From positions 682,001-746,000 of the forward strand of contig NZ_JAGGMR010000001.1 of assembly GCF_017875645.1 (NCBI RefSeq): a stretch of 64,000 bases of DNA. Reading direction: 5' to 3'. Below the pieces are notes generated by a model. The model ran no database searches. It saw only the letters and a list, made by a program, of their open reading frames with translations, and was not told the DNA's origin. The position numbers and the translations under genes are program-made. Positions 10,193 through 17,314 of this stretch are shown piece after piece. Origin of the DNA: Nocardia goodfellowii (GTDB lineage: Bacteria > Actinomycetota > Actinomycetes > Mycobacteriales > Mycobacteriaceae). Position 1 is the stretch's first letter. Each line of letters opens with the position of its first letter.

Positions 10193-10951
10193 CTACTGGA
10201 AGGAATTGTTGACCGGAGTCAGCGGCACGTCGTCGCCGTCGATGTCCTCGTCGGGCACCACCGGCTCACCCTTGCTGGCCGTGCGCGACGGCCGGACCGC
10301 CTTGTAGCCGACGTTGCGCACCGTGCCGATCAACGATTCGTATTCGCTGCCCAGCTTGGCGCGCAGGCGGCGCACGTGCACGTCGACGGTACGGGTGCCG
10401 CCGAAGAAGTCGTATCCCCAGACCTCTTGCAGCAGCTGGGCGCGGGTGAAGACCCGGCCCGCGTGCTGCGCGAGGTACTTGAGGAGTTCGAATTCCTTGT
10501 AGGTCAGATCGAGCGGGCGACCACGCAGTCGCGCGGTGTAGGTGCCCTCGTCGATGACGAGCTCACCCAGGGTGATCTTGCCGGTGTTCTCCGGGCTCGC
10601 CACACCGCCGTTGCGCCCGACCAGCAACCGCAGCCGGGCGTCGAGTTCGGCCGGGCCGGTGCCCGGCAGCAGAATGTCGTCCAGACCCCAGTCGGCGTTC
10701 ACGGCAACCAGCCCACCTTCGGTGAGCACGGCGACCACCGGCACCGAGGAACCGGTGCTTCCCAGCAAACGGCACAGGCCGCGGGCGGCGGCGAGATCCG
10801 TGCGCGCATCGACGAGCGCGACATCGGCCGTGCCCGCCTCCAGTAGTGACGCCACCTCGGTCGGTGCCGGCCGCACATTGTGCGCAAGCAGCGCCAAGGA
10901 GGGCAGAACCGACTCGGGGTTGGGGTCGGAGGTCAGCAGGAGCAGCTCCAC
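10193..10951 (-). CDS. glnR: GlnR-family OmpR-type transcriptional regulator of nitrogen metabolism
   Basis: Orphan winged-helix response-regulator-like protein; GlnR controls glutamine synthetase, ammonium transport and nitrate assimilation. 252 residues. The N-terminal receiver-like domain ([15 protein letters not shown], then [20 protein letters not shown]) lacks a full phosphorylation pocket, as known for GlnR. The C-terminal winged helix reads [38 protein letters not shown] and [14 protein letters not shown] 23-residue acidic tail follows. Start: a longer frame reaches 11110, but GTG 10951 is preceded by GGGAGGAGGG with ideal spacing and begins where known GlnR proteins begin; in the long reading that ribosome site would be translated. 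Confidence 0.92.
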   Translation of the reverse strand: MELLLLTSDPNPESVLPSLALLAHNVRPAPTEVASLLEAGTADVALVDARTDLAAARGLCRLLGSTGSSVPVVAVLTEGGLVAVNADWGLDDILLPGTGPAELDARLRLLVGRNGGVASPENTGKITLGELVIDEGTYTARLRGRPLDLTYKEFELLKYLAQHAGRVFTRAQLLQEVWGYDFFGGTRTVDVHVRRLRAKLGSEYESLIGTVRNVGYKAVRPSRTASKGEPVVPDEDIDGDDVPLTPVNNSFQ

Positions 10952-10953
10952 AA

Positions 10954-10965
10954 GCCCTCCTCCCA
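10954..10965 (-). promoter_or_regulatory. ribosome-binding site that decides the glnR start
   Basis: Minus-strand GGGAGGAGGG lies a few bases before GTG 10951. An ATG at 10966 overlaps this site and would have to be translated through it, so the GTG is the better start. Confidence 0.7.
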
Positions 10966-11043
10966 TCTCATAGCCAGGGCTACGCAAGTCATCAGCAACA
11001 CTGCTGTTGGTCACGTCGCTGATCGCGGGGTAATCGGATGCAA

Positions 11044-11049
11044 GATTAG
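11044..11049 (-). promoter_or_regulatory. candidate -10 of glnR
   Basis: Minus-strand TAATCT. It would give a 5' leader of about 85 nt before GTG 10951, in contrast to the leaderless neighbours. Confidence 0.35.
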
Positions 11050-11130
11050 CGCGTGCACCCCCGATACCGAGTGACGCGGTGACCGTTATGCCAGGAACGA
11101 CACAGTTCATGCCGCGATTCGCGCGCCGGA

Positions 11131-11136
11131 TAGGGT
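11131..11136 (+). promoter_or_regulatory. -10 element of lmeA (leaderless)
   Basis: TAGGGT followed by 7 nt and ATG 11144. Confidence 0.6.
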
Positions 11137-11143
11137 TTCTGCC

Positions 11144-11959
11144 ATGCGCAAGCTGATCATCGGGTTACTGGTCCTCGCGGGGCTGGTCGTGGTCGTCGAC
11201 TTCACGGCCGCCGCCTACTCCGAGTACCGCGTGTCCCGCGCGCTGCGCGCCGGCGCCGATCTCACCGCCGACCCGGAGGTGACGATCCACGGCTTCCCGT
11301 TCCTCGCCCGAGCGGTCGACGGCGCCTACGAGAACATCGATATCCGGGCGCGTTATATGCGGCCCGACATTCCCGGTGAGATCTCGGTGGAGACCAACCT
11401 GCGCGGCGTCCGGCTGCCGTTCCGCGAACTGGCCGACGGGAACGTGCGCAACGTCCCGGTGGACCGGGTCACCGCCCTGATGCGGGTGGAGCCGGTCGAA
11501 CTCGGCCGCCTCTTCAAAATTCCTGACCTGCAAGTTCATTCGCGGCCCGCGGACAAATCCGACGGCACCGGCGGTTCCGGCGGAACGGGGATGACCACCG
11601 CGGGCGCGCTGGTGCTCACCGGCACGCTGCCGACCGGTTTCCATCTCACCGATGTCTACGGGAAGCCGCTGGGCGGACAGAACGTGAAGGTCAAGGCGGA
11701 CCTGGTGCTCGACGGTGAGCAGGTGAAGATCGTCGCCACCGGTTTCTATGTCGAGAAGAGCTCGGACCCGAACCCGGCCGCGCGCATCCCGGAGGCCGAC
11801 CAGGCGGTGGTGCTGGAACGCTTCACCCACACCATCGACACCAGGGAACTTCCCTTCGGCATGACGCCGAAGCGGGTATACGCGCTGGGTGGGCAGATCG
11901 TCGCCGAAGGCGAAAGCGAGAACGTCATCATCGACCTGGATCGGTTGCAGCGGCCATGA
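11144..11959 (+). CDS. lmeA: LmeA-like DUF2993 protein (lipomannan/lipoarabinomannan maturation)
   Basis: In mycobacteria LmeA is a periplasmic phospholipid-binding protein needed for full mannan elongation of lipomannan. 271 residues. A signal/anchor helix covers residues 2-22 ([21 protein letters not shown]), followed by the DUF2993 domain beginning [17 protein letters not shown], with a glycine-rich loop near 150. The C-terminus [17 protein letters not shown] is also family-like. It overlaps the downstream thioredoxin gene by ATGA. Positional match to Rv0817c. The name rests on synteny plus domain pattern. Confidence 0.85.
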   Translation: MRKLIIGLLVLAGLVVVVDFTAAAYSEYRVSRALRAGADLTADPEVTIHGFPFLARAVDGAYENIDIRARYMRPDIPGEISVETNLRGVRLPFRELADGNVRNVPVDRVTALMRVEPVELGRLFKIPDLQVHSRPADKSDGTGGSGGTGMTTAGALVLTGTLPTGFHLTDVYGKPLGGQNVKVKADLVLDGEQVKIVATGFYVEKSSDPNPAARIPEADQAVVLERFTHTIDTRELPFGMTPKRVYALGGQIVAEGESENVIIDLDRLQRP

Positions 11960-12393
11960 TCGAAATCACAATCCTGATCGTCGTGCTCGCGGCCGCGATA
12001 GCGGTCGGGGTGGTCTGGCGACGGCGCGAGGGCAAGGTGCGGGAGACCGCCGTTCCCGCCGCCGACGCGCCGACGCGGGCGCAGCTGCTCACCGCGGTGG
12101 GCTTCACCGGCTCGGGTCCGCTGGTGCTGCACTTCTCGGCCGACTGGTGTGGACCGTGCGCCGCGGTGCGCCGGGTAGTCGCCACCGTGGCACAGGAATT
12201 GAGCGAGACGCCGCGGCCGCCCCAGGACATCGAGGTCGATATCGACGCCGAATCCGCACTGGCGCGGGAGCTGAACGTGTTGTCGCTGCCGACCACATTC
12301 CTCTTCGACGCCGAGGGCAAGGAGCGGTTCCGTATCTCCGGCGTACCCAAGGCGACGGACCTGCGCACCGCACTGTCACCGCTGACCGTCTGA
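11956..12393 (+). CDS. membrane-anchored thioredoxin-like protein (ThiX type)
   Basis: 145 residues: an N-terminal membrane anchor at about 3-22, then a thioredoxin fold with active site WCGPC (residues 61-65, in HFSADWCGPC) and the cis-proline segment LSLPTTFLF. With the sulfur genes just downstream, a redox role in sulfur handling is plausible but inferred. It overlaps lmeA by 4 bases (ATGA), so the two are co-translated. Equivalent position to thiX (Rv0816c). Confidence 0.88.
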   Translation: MIEITILIVVLAAAIAVGVVWRRREGKVRETAVPAADAPTRAQLLTAVGFTGSGPLVLHFSADWCGPCAAVRRVVATVAQELSETPRPPQDIEVDIDAESALARELNVLSLPTTFLFDAEGKERFRISGVPKATDLRTALSPLTV

Positions 12394-12518
12394 AAATTTT
12401 TGCGCCACTTCGGCTTTCCCACCGGAAAATCGCGCTTCCCAGCCTGGTCGGACCGGCCGAGGTCCGGCTCTTGCCCCAGTGTGACGAACCCCGGGTCCAA
12501 TTCTCCGAAAGAACCGGG

Positions 12519-12524
12519 TAAACT
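12519..12524 (+). promoter_or_regulatory. -10 element of the sulfur operon / leader peptide
   Basis: TAAACT, then 7 nt, then GTG 12532: the geometry of a leaderless transcript starting at the GTG. Confidence 0.65.
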
Positions 12525-12531
12525 CGCTCTC

Positions 12532-12618
12532 GTGCAAACCAACCATGAGCTGATGCTCACCCGACGCCGCACGGTAGACCTGTGCCGCCTCGGTGGTTGT
12601 TGCTGCCTGTGTGCCTGA
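12532..12618 (+). CDS. polycysteine leader peptide (28 residues), candidate Cys-responsive attenuator
   Basis: Leaderless ORF whose peptide ends VDLCRLGGCCCLCA: five cysteines in the last eleven residues, three of them consecutive. An upstream LTRRRTVDL motif is shared by actinobacterial 'putative leader peptides' ahead of sulfur-assimilation genes. In mycobacteria, leaderless polycysteine ORFs ahead of the equivalent operon act as cysteine-responsive attenuators: ribosome stalling at Cys codons when cysteine is short opens the downstream ribosome site. Here the ORF ends 125 bases before the DUF4395 gene, with a 7-bp hairpin just after its stop. The mechanism is inferred; the ORF and its Cys run are directly visible. 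Confidence 0.8.
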   Translation: MQTNHELMLTRRRTVDLCRLGGCCCLCA

Positions 12619-12620
12619 TC

Positions 12621-12652
12621 GGTCGGCCGCTCCCCTTTTCCTGACGCCGACC
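12621..12652 (+). promoter_or_regulatory. hairpin after the polycysteine ORF, possible attenuator part
   Basis: GGTCGGC (12621-12627) pairs with GCCGACC (12646-12652) around an 18-nt pyrimidine-rich loop. The loop's TTCCTG (12637-12642) could pair with CAGGAG (12730-12735), the ribosome site of the next gene. The pairing is an inference. Confidence 0.4.
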
Positions 12653-12743
12653 TGTTGTCTCCGCCGCGCGAGTGATCTTTCGATCCCCGGCCAGTTGGCA
12701 ACGTCCCCGCTAATCAGACATATTCAGCGCAGGAGTTTCGCCT

Positions 12744-13268
12744 ATGTCAATCGACACCCGTAAAGCCATACCCCTCGACAGCGTCGACGTCCGTGGCCCG
12801 CGTTTCGCGGCCTGGCTCACCAGCACGGTCCTGGTGCTGGTTCTGGTCCTCGCTGTCGTCTCCCCCGCCGCCGCCGCGGTATTGATCGGCGCGCAGGCGA
12901 TCTTGTTCGCGCTCGGTGCCCGCAACGGCCCGCAGCGCTCCCCCTACGGCCGGATCTACGCGGCGGTCATCGCCCCCCGCAACGGTCCGGTAACCGAAAC
13001 CGAACCCGTAGCCCCGCTGCGGTTCGCGCAATTGCTCGGCCTGGTCTTCAGTGCCGTCAGCCTGCTGGGATTCCTGGCCGGCTCCACCGTGGTCGGCGGG
13101 GTGTTCGCCGGCTTCGCCCTGTTCGCCGCGTTCTTGAACGCGGCGTTCGGGATCTGCCTGGGTTGCCAGATCTACCCCTTGGTGACCCGTTTCCGCCGGA
13201 CCACTGGCCATACCCACCCCGGCGGCTCCGCCTCCGACCGTCCCCGTGTGTCCCCGGCACCGAACTGA
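12744..13268 (+). CDS. DUF4395 integral membrane protein
   Basis: 174 residues with about four membrane segments: 28-50, 52-67, 98-117 and 120-140. The conserved FNAAFGICLGCQIY-type segment (C-L-G-C pair) follows the last helix. DUF4395 proteins are commonly encoded beside thiosulfate sulfurtransferases; function is unknown, and a role in sulfur-compound transport or membrane redox is a guess from context. ATG 12744 has AGGAG 8 nt upstream, the likely target of the upstream attenuator. First structural gene of the DUF4395-cysA-sseC group, 35 bases before the sulfurtransferase. Confidence 0.85.
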   Translation: MSIDTRKAIPLDSVDVRGPRFAAWLTSTVLVLVLVLAVVSPAAAAVLIGAQAILFALGARNGPQRSPYGRIYAAVIAPRNGPVTETEPVAPLRFAQLLGLVFSAVSLLGFLAGSTVVGGVFAGFALFAAFLNAAFGICLGCQIYPLVTRFRRTTGHTHPGGSASDRPRVSPAPN

Positions 13269-13303
13269 CCATCTCGCAAGTCGAAATTTCTGAAAGGAAC
13301 AAC

Positions 13304-14137
13304 ATGGCTCGCTCCGATGTCCTGGTCTCCGTTGACTGGGCCGAAGAGAACCTCAACACCCCCGGTGTCGTTTTCGTCGAGGTCGACGAGGACACCTCCG
13401 CTTACGACGGCGGCCACATCGAGGGCGCCGTGCGCCTCGACTGGAAGAACGACCTGCAGGACCAGGTTCGTCGCGATTTCGTGAACCAGGAGCAGTTCTC
13501 CGATCTGCTCTCCACCCGCGGTATCGCCAACGACGACACGGTCGTGCTCTACGGCGGCAACAACAACTGGTTCGCCGCCTACGCCTACTGGTACTTCAAG
13601 CTGTACGGCCACAACGACGTCAAGCTGCTCGACGGCGGCCGTAAGAAGTGGGAGCTCGACGGTCGTCCGCTCTCCCGCGACGCGGTGAACCGCCCGGCCA
13701 CCTCCTACAAGGCTTCGGCTCCCGACCTCTCGATCCGCGCCTTCCGCGACGAGGTCATCGCGGCCATCGGCACCAAGAACCTGGTCGACGTGCGCAGCCC
13801 CGACGAGTTCTCCGGCAAGATCCTGGCGCCCGCGCACCTGCCGCAGGAGCAGAGCCAGCGTCCCGGCCACATCCCCAGCGCGATCAACGTGCCGTGGAGC
13901 AAGGCCGCGAACGAGGACGGCACCTTCAAGTCCGACGCCGAGCTGGCCGAGATCTACAAGGCCGCCGGCTTGGACGGCGACAAGGAAACCATCGCCTACT
14001 GCCGCATCGGCGAGCGTTCCTCGCACACCTGGTTCGTGCTGCAGGAGCTGCTGGGCCACAGCAATGTCAAGAACTACGACGGGAGCTGGACCGAGTACGG
14101 CTCCCTCGTCGGTGCACCGATCGAGTTGGGAGCGTAA
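13304..14137 (+). CDS. cysA2: thiosulfate sulfurtransferase (rhodanese, CysA2/SseA type)
   Basis: Transfers sulfane sulfur from thiosulfate to a thiophilic acceptor. 277 residues, the same length as M. tuberculosis CysA2. Two rhodanese modules: the inactive N-terminal one (VVFVEVDEDTSAYDGGHIEGA) and the catalytic C-terminal one with active-site loop YCRIGERSSHTWF, the persulfide Cys lying about 45 residues from the end. GAAAGGA precedes ATG 13304. Operon partner of DUF4395 and SseC; expected to be induced in cysteine shortage through the leader peptide. Confidence 0.95.
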   Translation: MARSDVLVSVDWAEENLNTPGVVFVEVDEDTSAYDGGHIEGAVRLDWKNDLQDQVRRDFVNQEQFSDLLSTRGIANDDTVVLYGGNNNWFAAYAYWYFKLYGHNDVKLLDGGRKKWELDGRPLSRDAVNRPATSYKASAPDLSIRAFRDEVIAAIGTKNLVDVRSPDEFSGKILAPAHLPQEQSQRPGHIPSAINVPWSKAANEDGTFKSDAELAEIYKAAGLDGDKETIAYCRIGERSSHTWFVLQELLGHSNVKNYDGSWTEYGSLVGAPIELGA

Positions 14138-14142
14138 TCAAT

Positions 14143-14448
14143 ATGTGTGCAGCACCTACCCAGGGCCAGGCCATTCCCGCGGGCGTCGATGTGGAGAAGG
14201 AAACGGTCATCACCGGCCGTGTCCTGAGCACCGACGGCCAGCCGGTGGGCGGCGCGTTCGTGCGCCTGCTCGACGGCAACGGTGACTTCACCGCCGAGGT
14301 CGTCGCCTCGGGCACCGGTGACTTCCGGTTCTTCGCGGCTCCGGGCGCGTGGACCGTGCGGGCGCTCTCGTCGGCCGGTAACGGCTCGGCCGAGGTTCGC
14401 CCCGAGGGCACCGGCATTCATGAGGTGGAAGTCGCCGTCGCGCGCTGA
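14143..14448 (+). CDS. sseC: SseC-like DUF1416 protein
   Basis: 101 residues beginning [17 protein letters not shown]. The rest is a compact beta-sandwich-like domain ([40 protein letters not shown]) resembling carboxypeptidase-regulatory/transthyretin-like folds. It always follows the thiosulfate sulfurtransferase in Corynebacteriales (Rv0814c/Rv3118 family). The exact role is unknown; a conserved Cys2 could carry sulfur, but that is speculation. Starts 5 bases after the cysA2 stop and ends at a strong terminator. Confidence 0.9.
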   Translation: MCAAPTQGQAIPAGVDVEKETVITGRVLSTDGQPVGGAFVRLLDGNGDFTAEVVASGTGDFRFFAAPGAWTVRALSSAGNGSAEVRPEGTGIHEVEVAVAR

Positions 14449-14469
14449 TCCCGCCCTGTTTCCAGCACC

Positions 14470-14500
14470 CGGCCCCGGAGGTTCCGAACCTCCGGGGCCG
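14470..14500 (+). terminator. terminator of the sulfur operon
   Basis: A 14-bp perfect stem (CGGCCCCGGAGGTT with its complement at 14487-14500), 3-nt loop, then TTGCTTTG. Confidence 0.88.
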
Positions 14501-14526
14501 TTGCTTTGTCTGGCGCGGCGAGTCGT

Positions 14527-14532
14527 TAGACT
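14527..14532 (+). promoter_or_regulatory. -10 element of the micropeptide-nitrobindin unit
   Basis: TAGACT, 6 nt, then GTG 14539: leaderless geometry directly after the sulfur-operon terminator. Confidence 0.6.
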
Positions 14533-14538
14533 CGCAGT

Positions 14539-14634
14539 GTGGTCCTCTTCTTCGAAGTCCTGCTGGTCCTCTGCTCGGTGCTGATCACCTGGTTCGCCGG
14601 GTACGTGGCCTACCGGTTGTTCACCGAGTCATGA
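14539..14634 (+). CDS. 31-residue single-helix membrane micropeptide, coupled to nitrobindin
   Basis: Too short for routine gene callers. The frame encodes [19 protein letters not shown] followed by [12 protein letters not shown]: one membrane helix ending in a short polar tail. GTG 14539 sits 6 nt after a TAGACT box, so the peptide is the first thing translated from a leaderless mRNA. Its stop overlaps the ATG of the nitrobindin gene (ATGA), a standard translational-coupling arrangement. Together the promoter, hydrophobic codons and coupled stop argue for a real gene. Function unknown. Confidence 0.65.
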   Translation: MVLFFEVLLVLCSVLITWFAGYVAYRLFTES

Positions 14635-15356
14635 GCGATCTCGCGAGCGAAGGTTCCGAATCGGCCGAGCGAGCGAGTGAACAAATGAACGGCAACGGTC
14701 AGCCCGCTGCCGCGGATGACGACGCGGTAGAAACACGCCGCAGCGGCGATCAAGCGGTCGCCCAGGCAGCCGAACGCGCCAAGTCCACGGCGGGCCGCAA
14801 TATCCCGGTCCTGCCGGATCTGCCGCTGCCCGAGGACACCGCGAACCTGCGCCTCGGTCCCGACCTGAGCTCGTCCATGCTGGCGCTGCTCCCGATGGTC
14901 GGTGTGTGGCGGGGTGAGGGTGAGGGCAACTCCCCGGAGCGGGGTGATTACCGCTTCGGGCAGCAGATCGTCGTCTCGCACGACGGCGGCGACTACCTGT
15001 CCTGGGAATCCCGTTCCTGGGTGCTCGACGCCGAGGGCGCCTACACCGGCCCGGATCTGCGCGAGAGCGGTTTCTGGCGGGTCGGCATCGACGGCAACGA
15101 CGAGGTCATCGAACTGTTGTTGACGCATTCGAGCGGCATTGTGGAGCTCTTCTACGGCACGGCGCTGACCCAGTCTTCCTGGGAGCTGGCCACCGATGTC
15201 GTCATCCGTTCGCAGTCCGGCATTGTGGTGGGCGGCGCCAAGCGCCTGTACGGCATCGTCGAAGGCGGCGATCTCGCCTATGTCGAGGAACGTGTCGTGG
15301 CCGACGGTCCCCTGGAACCGCGCCTGTCGGCCCGCCTCCAGCGCTACATCGGCTGA
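14631..15356 (+). CDS. nitrobindin-like heme-binding beta-barrel protein (DUF1794/THAP4 family)
   Basis: 241 residues. The first ~60 are polar and disordered (rich in S, E, A, Q) and not part of the family core. The barrel starts about residue 80 with the diagnostic [12 protein letters not shown], then [17 protein letters not shown], an ESGFWRV strand and [12 protein letters not shown]. Nitrobindins bind heme b and isomerise peroxynitrite; M. tuberculosis Rv0813c is the positional homologue. Location after a sulfur operon and next to cydABDC is consistent with NO/redox stress, but that is inference. The start is fixed by ATGA overlap with the upstream micropeptide. Confidence 0.88.
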   Translation: MSDLASEGSESAERASEQMNGNGQPAAADDDAVETRRSGDQAVAQAAERAKSTAGRNIPVLPDLPLPEDTANLRLGPDLSSSMLALLPMVGVWRGEGEGNSPERGDYRFGQQIVVSHDGGDYLSWESRSWVLDAEGAYTGPDLRESGFWRVGIDGNDEVIELLLTHSSGIVELFYGTALTQSSWELATDVVIRSQSGIVVGGAKRLYGIVEGGDLAYVEERVVADGPLEPRLSARLQRYIG

Positions 15357-15384
15357 CCGCTACTTCTCCTCAGAAATGGGACGA

Positions 15385-15452
15385 CCCCCGAGCCGTACCG
15401 GTACGGATTGCTCCGTACGGGTCCCGGTCGGACAAGACCGGGGGCTCGGGGG
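15385..15452. other. branched inverted-repeat structure (three-way junction)
   Basis: An outer 10-bp stem, CCCCCGAGCC (15385-15394) with GGCTCGGGGG (15443-15452), encloses two hairpins. These are GTACGG/CCGTAC with loop ATTGCT (15401-15418) and CCCGGTC/GACCGGG with loop GGACAA (15423-15442). It is symmetrical on both strands. It may end the nitrobindin message or belong to a minus-strand RNA. Confidence 0.6.
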
Positions 15453-15515
15453 CCGGGTGACTGCCTGGAATTCGCTCAGCGCTCGCGCACGGGAATTCCA
15501 CCGGCAGCGGTGGCG

Positions 15516-15554
15516 CTAGCGGACAGCCACCTCACGTGTCCGTTGGAAATACAT
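15516..15554 (-). CDS. 12-codon ORF with an exceptionally strong ribosome site
   Basis: Encodes MYFQRTREVAVR. The minus strand reads AAGGAGGTGG 8 nt before ATG 15554, close to the full anti-16S complement and stronger than at any other gene here. The last codons and the stop fall inside a hairpin (GCCACC 15526-15531 with GGTGGC 15509-15514). It is not a fragment of cydC, which stops at 15656. It may be a regulatory peptide ORF or part of a dual-function RNA. I do not recognise it. Confidence 0.4.
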   Translation of the reverse strand: MYFQRTREVAVR

Positions 15555-15655
15555 TCTTCGAACCACCTCCTTCCTTGTGTACGGACGAAGGTACTCATCC
15601 GCGGCGCGGTGAGCAACGCATTTAATTGGACTTACGTTTCCGCAGCTCAGGAGGA

Positions 15656-17314
15656 TCAGACCCAGGCTGCGGACTGCATCGTCACCTGGCCCGCGGCGTC
15701 GATCCGGACGACGGCGTCGGCCTCGTGGCCCGCCGGGAGCTGATGTGTGACGACCACTACTGTGCGCTCCGGTTCGACCAGACCCGAGGCCGGGTCGAGC
15801 AGAGCGCGTAGGAGTTGTGCGCCCGCTTCGGCTTCCAGGTGTTCGGTGGGTTCGTCCAGCAGCAGGGTGCGGGCCGGGGAGAGCAGAGCGCGCGCGAGCA
15901 GGAGGCGGCGGCGCTGTCCGCCGGAGACCGCGGCCGCGCCGCCGACCAAGTCGGTGTGCAGGCCCTCGGGCAGCGACTCCAGCCAATCGCCCAGACCGAC
16001 CGCCCGCAGCGCCCGTCCGGCTTCGGCCTCGGTGACATCACCGCGGGCGACGCGCAGATTCTCCAGCACGGTGGTGCCGAAGAGGTGCGCGTCTTCGGCG
16101 AAGAAGGTGACGTCCGGTCGAGGAGTATCGAACAGCCCTGCCCAGTGCATCAGCAAGGTGGTTTTGCCCGACCCGCTGGGCCCGACCACGGCGATCCGGC
16201 GGCCGGCGGGCAGCTCGGGCAAATCCATTCGAGCAGCGGCGGATTCGCCGCTCTCCAACCGGGTGATCCGGCGCAGCGCCGCCCGGCCGTTGGTGAGGGC
16301 CTGCGCCGCGGCCGGCAGCACCGCGACCGCCTCGAAGGCCGACAGCGGCAGCAACACCAGGACGGTCAGCGCCATGGGCGAGATCCCGCCCGGCTCGACC
16401 GTCTGGAATCCGAGCGTGCGGACGCCGGTTCCGGAGCCGTACAACATGATTCCGATGAGCAGCGACGCGAGCACGCTGACGCCGATCGACAGCGGAGTAG
16501 CGGCGGCGGCCCACGCGCTGCGCGACGCCGCCCTGTCCTCGGCCGCTACCGCTCGCCGTCCCGCGTCGGCGGTGGTGGCCACCGCCGTCTCCAGCCGTCC
16601 CGCGACCCGCAGTTCCGGGGCGTGATCGAGCACGGTCAGGGCGGCGGCGGTGAATTCGGTCCGATCGGTGCGCACCGCCACCTCGGCCGCGCGCGCCGCG
16701 CGAGCCGAAAGCCACGGCGCGACAACGCCCGCCAGCATCAGCGCCGCCGCCAGGATCAGCGCGGCAGGCACCGAGATCGGCAGCAGCAGACCGATCGCGA
16801 AGAGCGCCAGGATCACCGCGACGGCGATGGGCACGAACGCCCGCACCACCACGGCCCCGAGATCGTCGATGTCGCCCATCACCCGGCCGAGCAGTTCGCC
16901 ACGCCGCAGTTGGGTCGGATCTCCCTGCCGCACAGTGCCTTCCGCATCAGCCGACACCATCTCCGCACCGGCTGTCCGTCGCGGCCGCCAGATATCAGCC
17001 GCTGCCAGCACCCGATACGTGGTCGTGCGTGCGGTGCTCATGGCCCGCAACGCCACGTCATGGGTGGCGAGCCGCTCCAGATAACGGCACAGCCCACGCG
17101 AGATGCCCAGGGCGCGAACGGTTACCACGGCGATGGTGAGGTCGAGCACCGGCGGCATCTCCCAGGCCCGCGCGATCAACCACGCGGCGAGAGCCGCCAG
17201 CCCCAACCCGCTGCCCAGCGCCAGCACACCCCAGCCGATCGAGACCACCATCCGCCACCGCGACAACTCCAGCAATTCCCGAATCCGGCGAAGGTCGGTG
17301 AGTAGCGCGTTCAT
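15656..17314 (-). CDS. cydC: thiol reductant ABC exporter subunit CydC
   Basis: Half of the CydDC heterodimeric ABC exporter required for assembly of cytochrome bd. 552 residues: six membrane helices (first pair about 20-60), then an ATPase domain with Walker A VGPSGSGKT, signature VSGGQRRRLLLARALL and Walker B LLLDEPTEHLEA. ATG 17314 overlaps the cydD stop by 4 bases. In M. tuberculosis the order is also cydA-cydB-cydD-cydC. Confidence 0.93.
   Translation of the reverse strand: MNALLTDLRRIRELLELSRWRMVVSIGWGVLALGSGLGLAALAAWLIARAWEMPPVLDLTIAVVTVRALGISRGLCRYLERLATHDVALRAMSTARTTTYRVLAAADIWRPRRTAGAEMVSADAEGTVRQGDPTQLRRGELLGRVMGDIDDLGAVVVRAFVPIAVAVILALFAIGLLLPISVPAALILAAALMLAGVVAPWLSARAARAAEVAVRTDRTEFTAAALTVLDHAPELRVAGRLETAVATTADAGRRAVAAEDRAASRSAWAAAATPLSIGVSVLASLLIGIMLYGSGTGVRTLGFQTVEPGGISPMALTVLVLLPLSAFEAVAVLPAAAQALTNGRAALRRITRLESGESAAARMDLPELPAGRRIAVVGPSGSGKTTLLMHWAGLFDTPRPDVTFFAEDAHLFGTTVLENLRVARGDVTEAEAGRALRAVGLGDWLESLPEGLHTDLVGGAAAVSGGQRRRLLLARALLSPARTLLLDEPTEHLEAEAGAQLLRALLDPASGLVEPERTVVVVTHQLPAGHEADAVVRIDAAGQVTMQSAAWV

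Larger units (their letters stand above)
15385..15613 (-). ncRNA. candidate structured RNA carrying the 12-codon ORF
   Basis: Reading the minus strand from about 15613 there is a short ORF with a very strong ribosome site and a hairpin across its stop codon. A second hairpin follows (TGGAATTC 15466-15473 with GAATTCCA 15493-15500), then the branched structure at 15385-15452. A possible promoter, GGAAAC-N17-CGTTGC (15641 down to 15613), resembles ECF-sigma -35/-10 boxes. Whether this is transcribed is unknown. The spacer lies between convergent genes, where such elaborate structure is not needed for termination alone. Confidence 0.3.
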
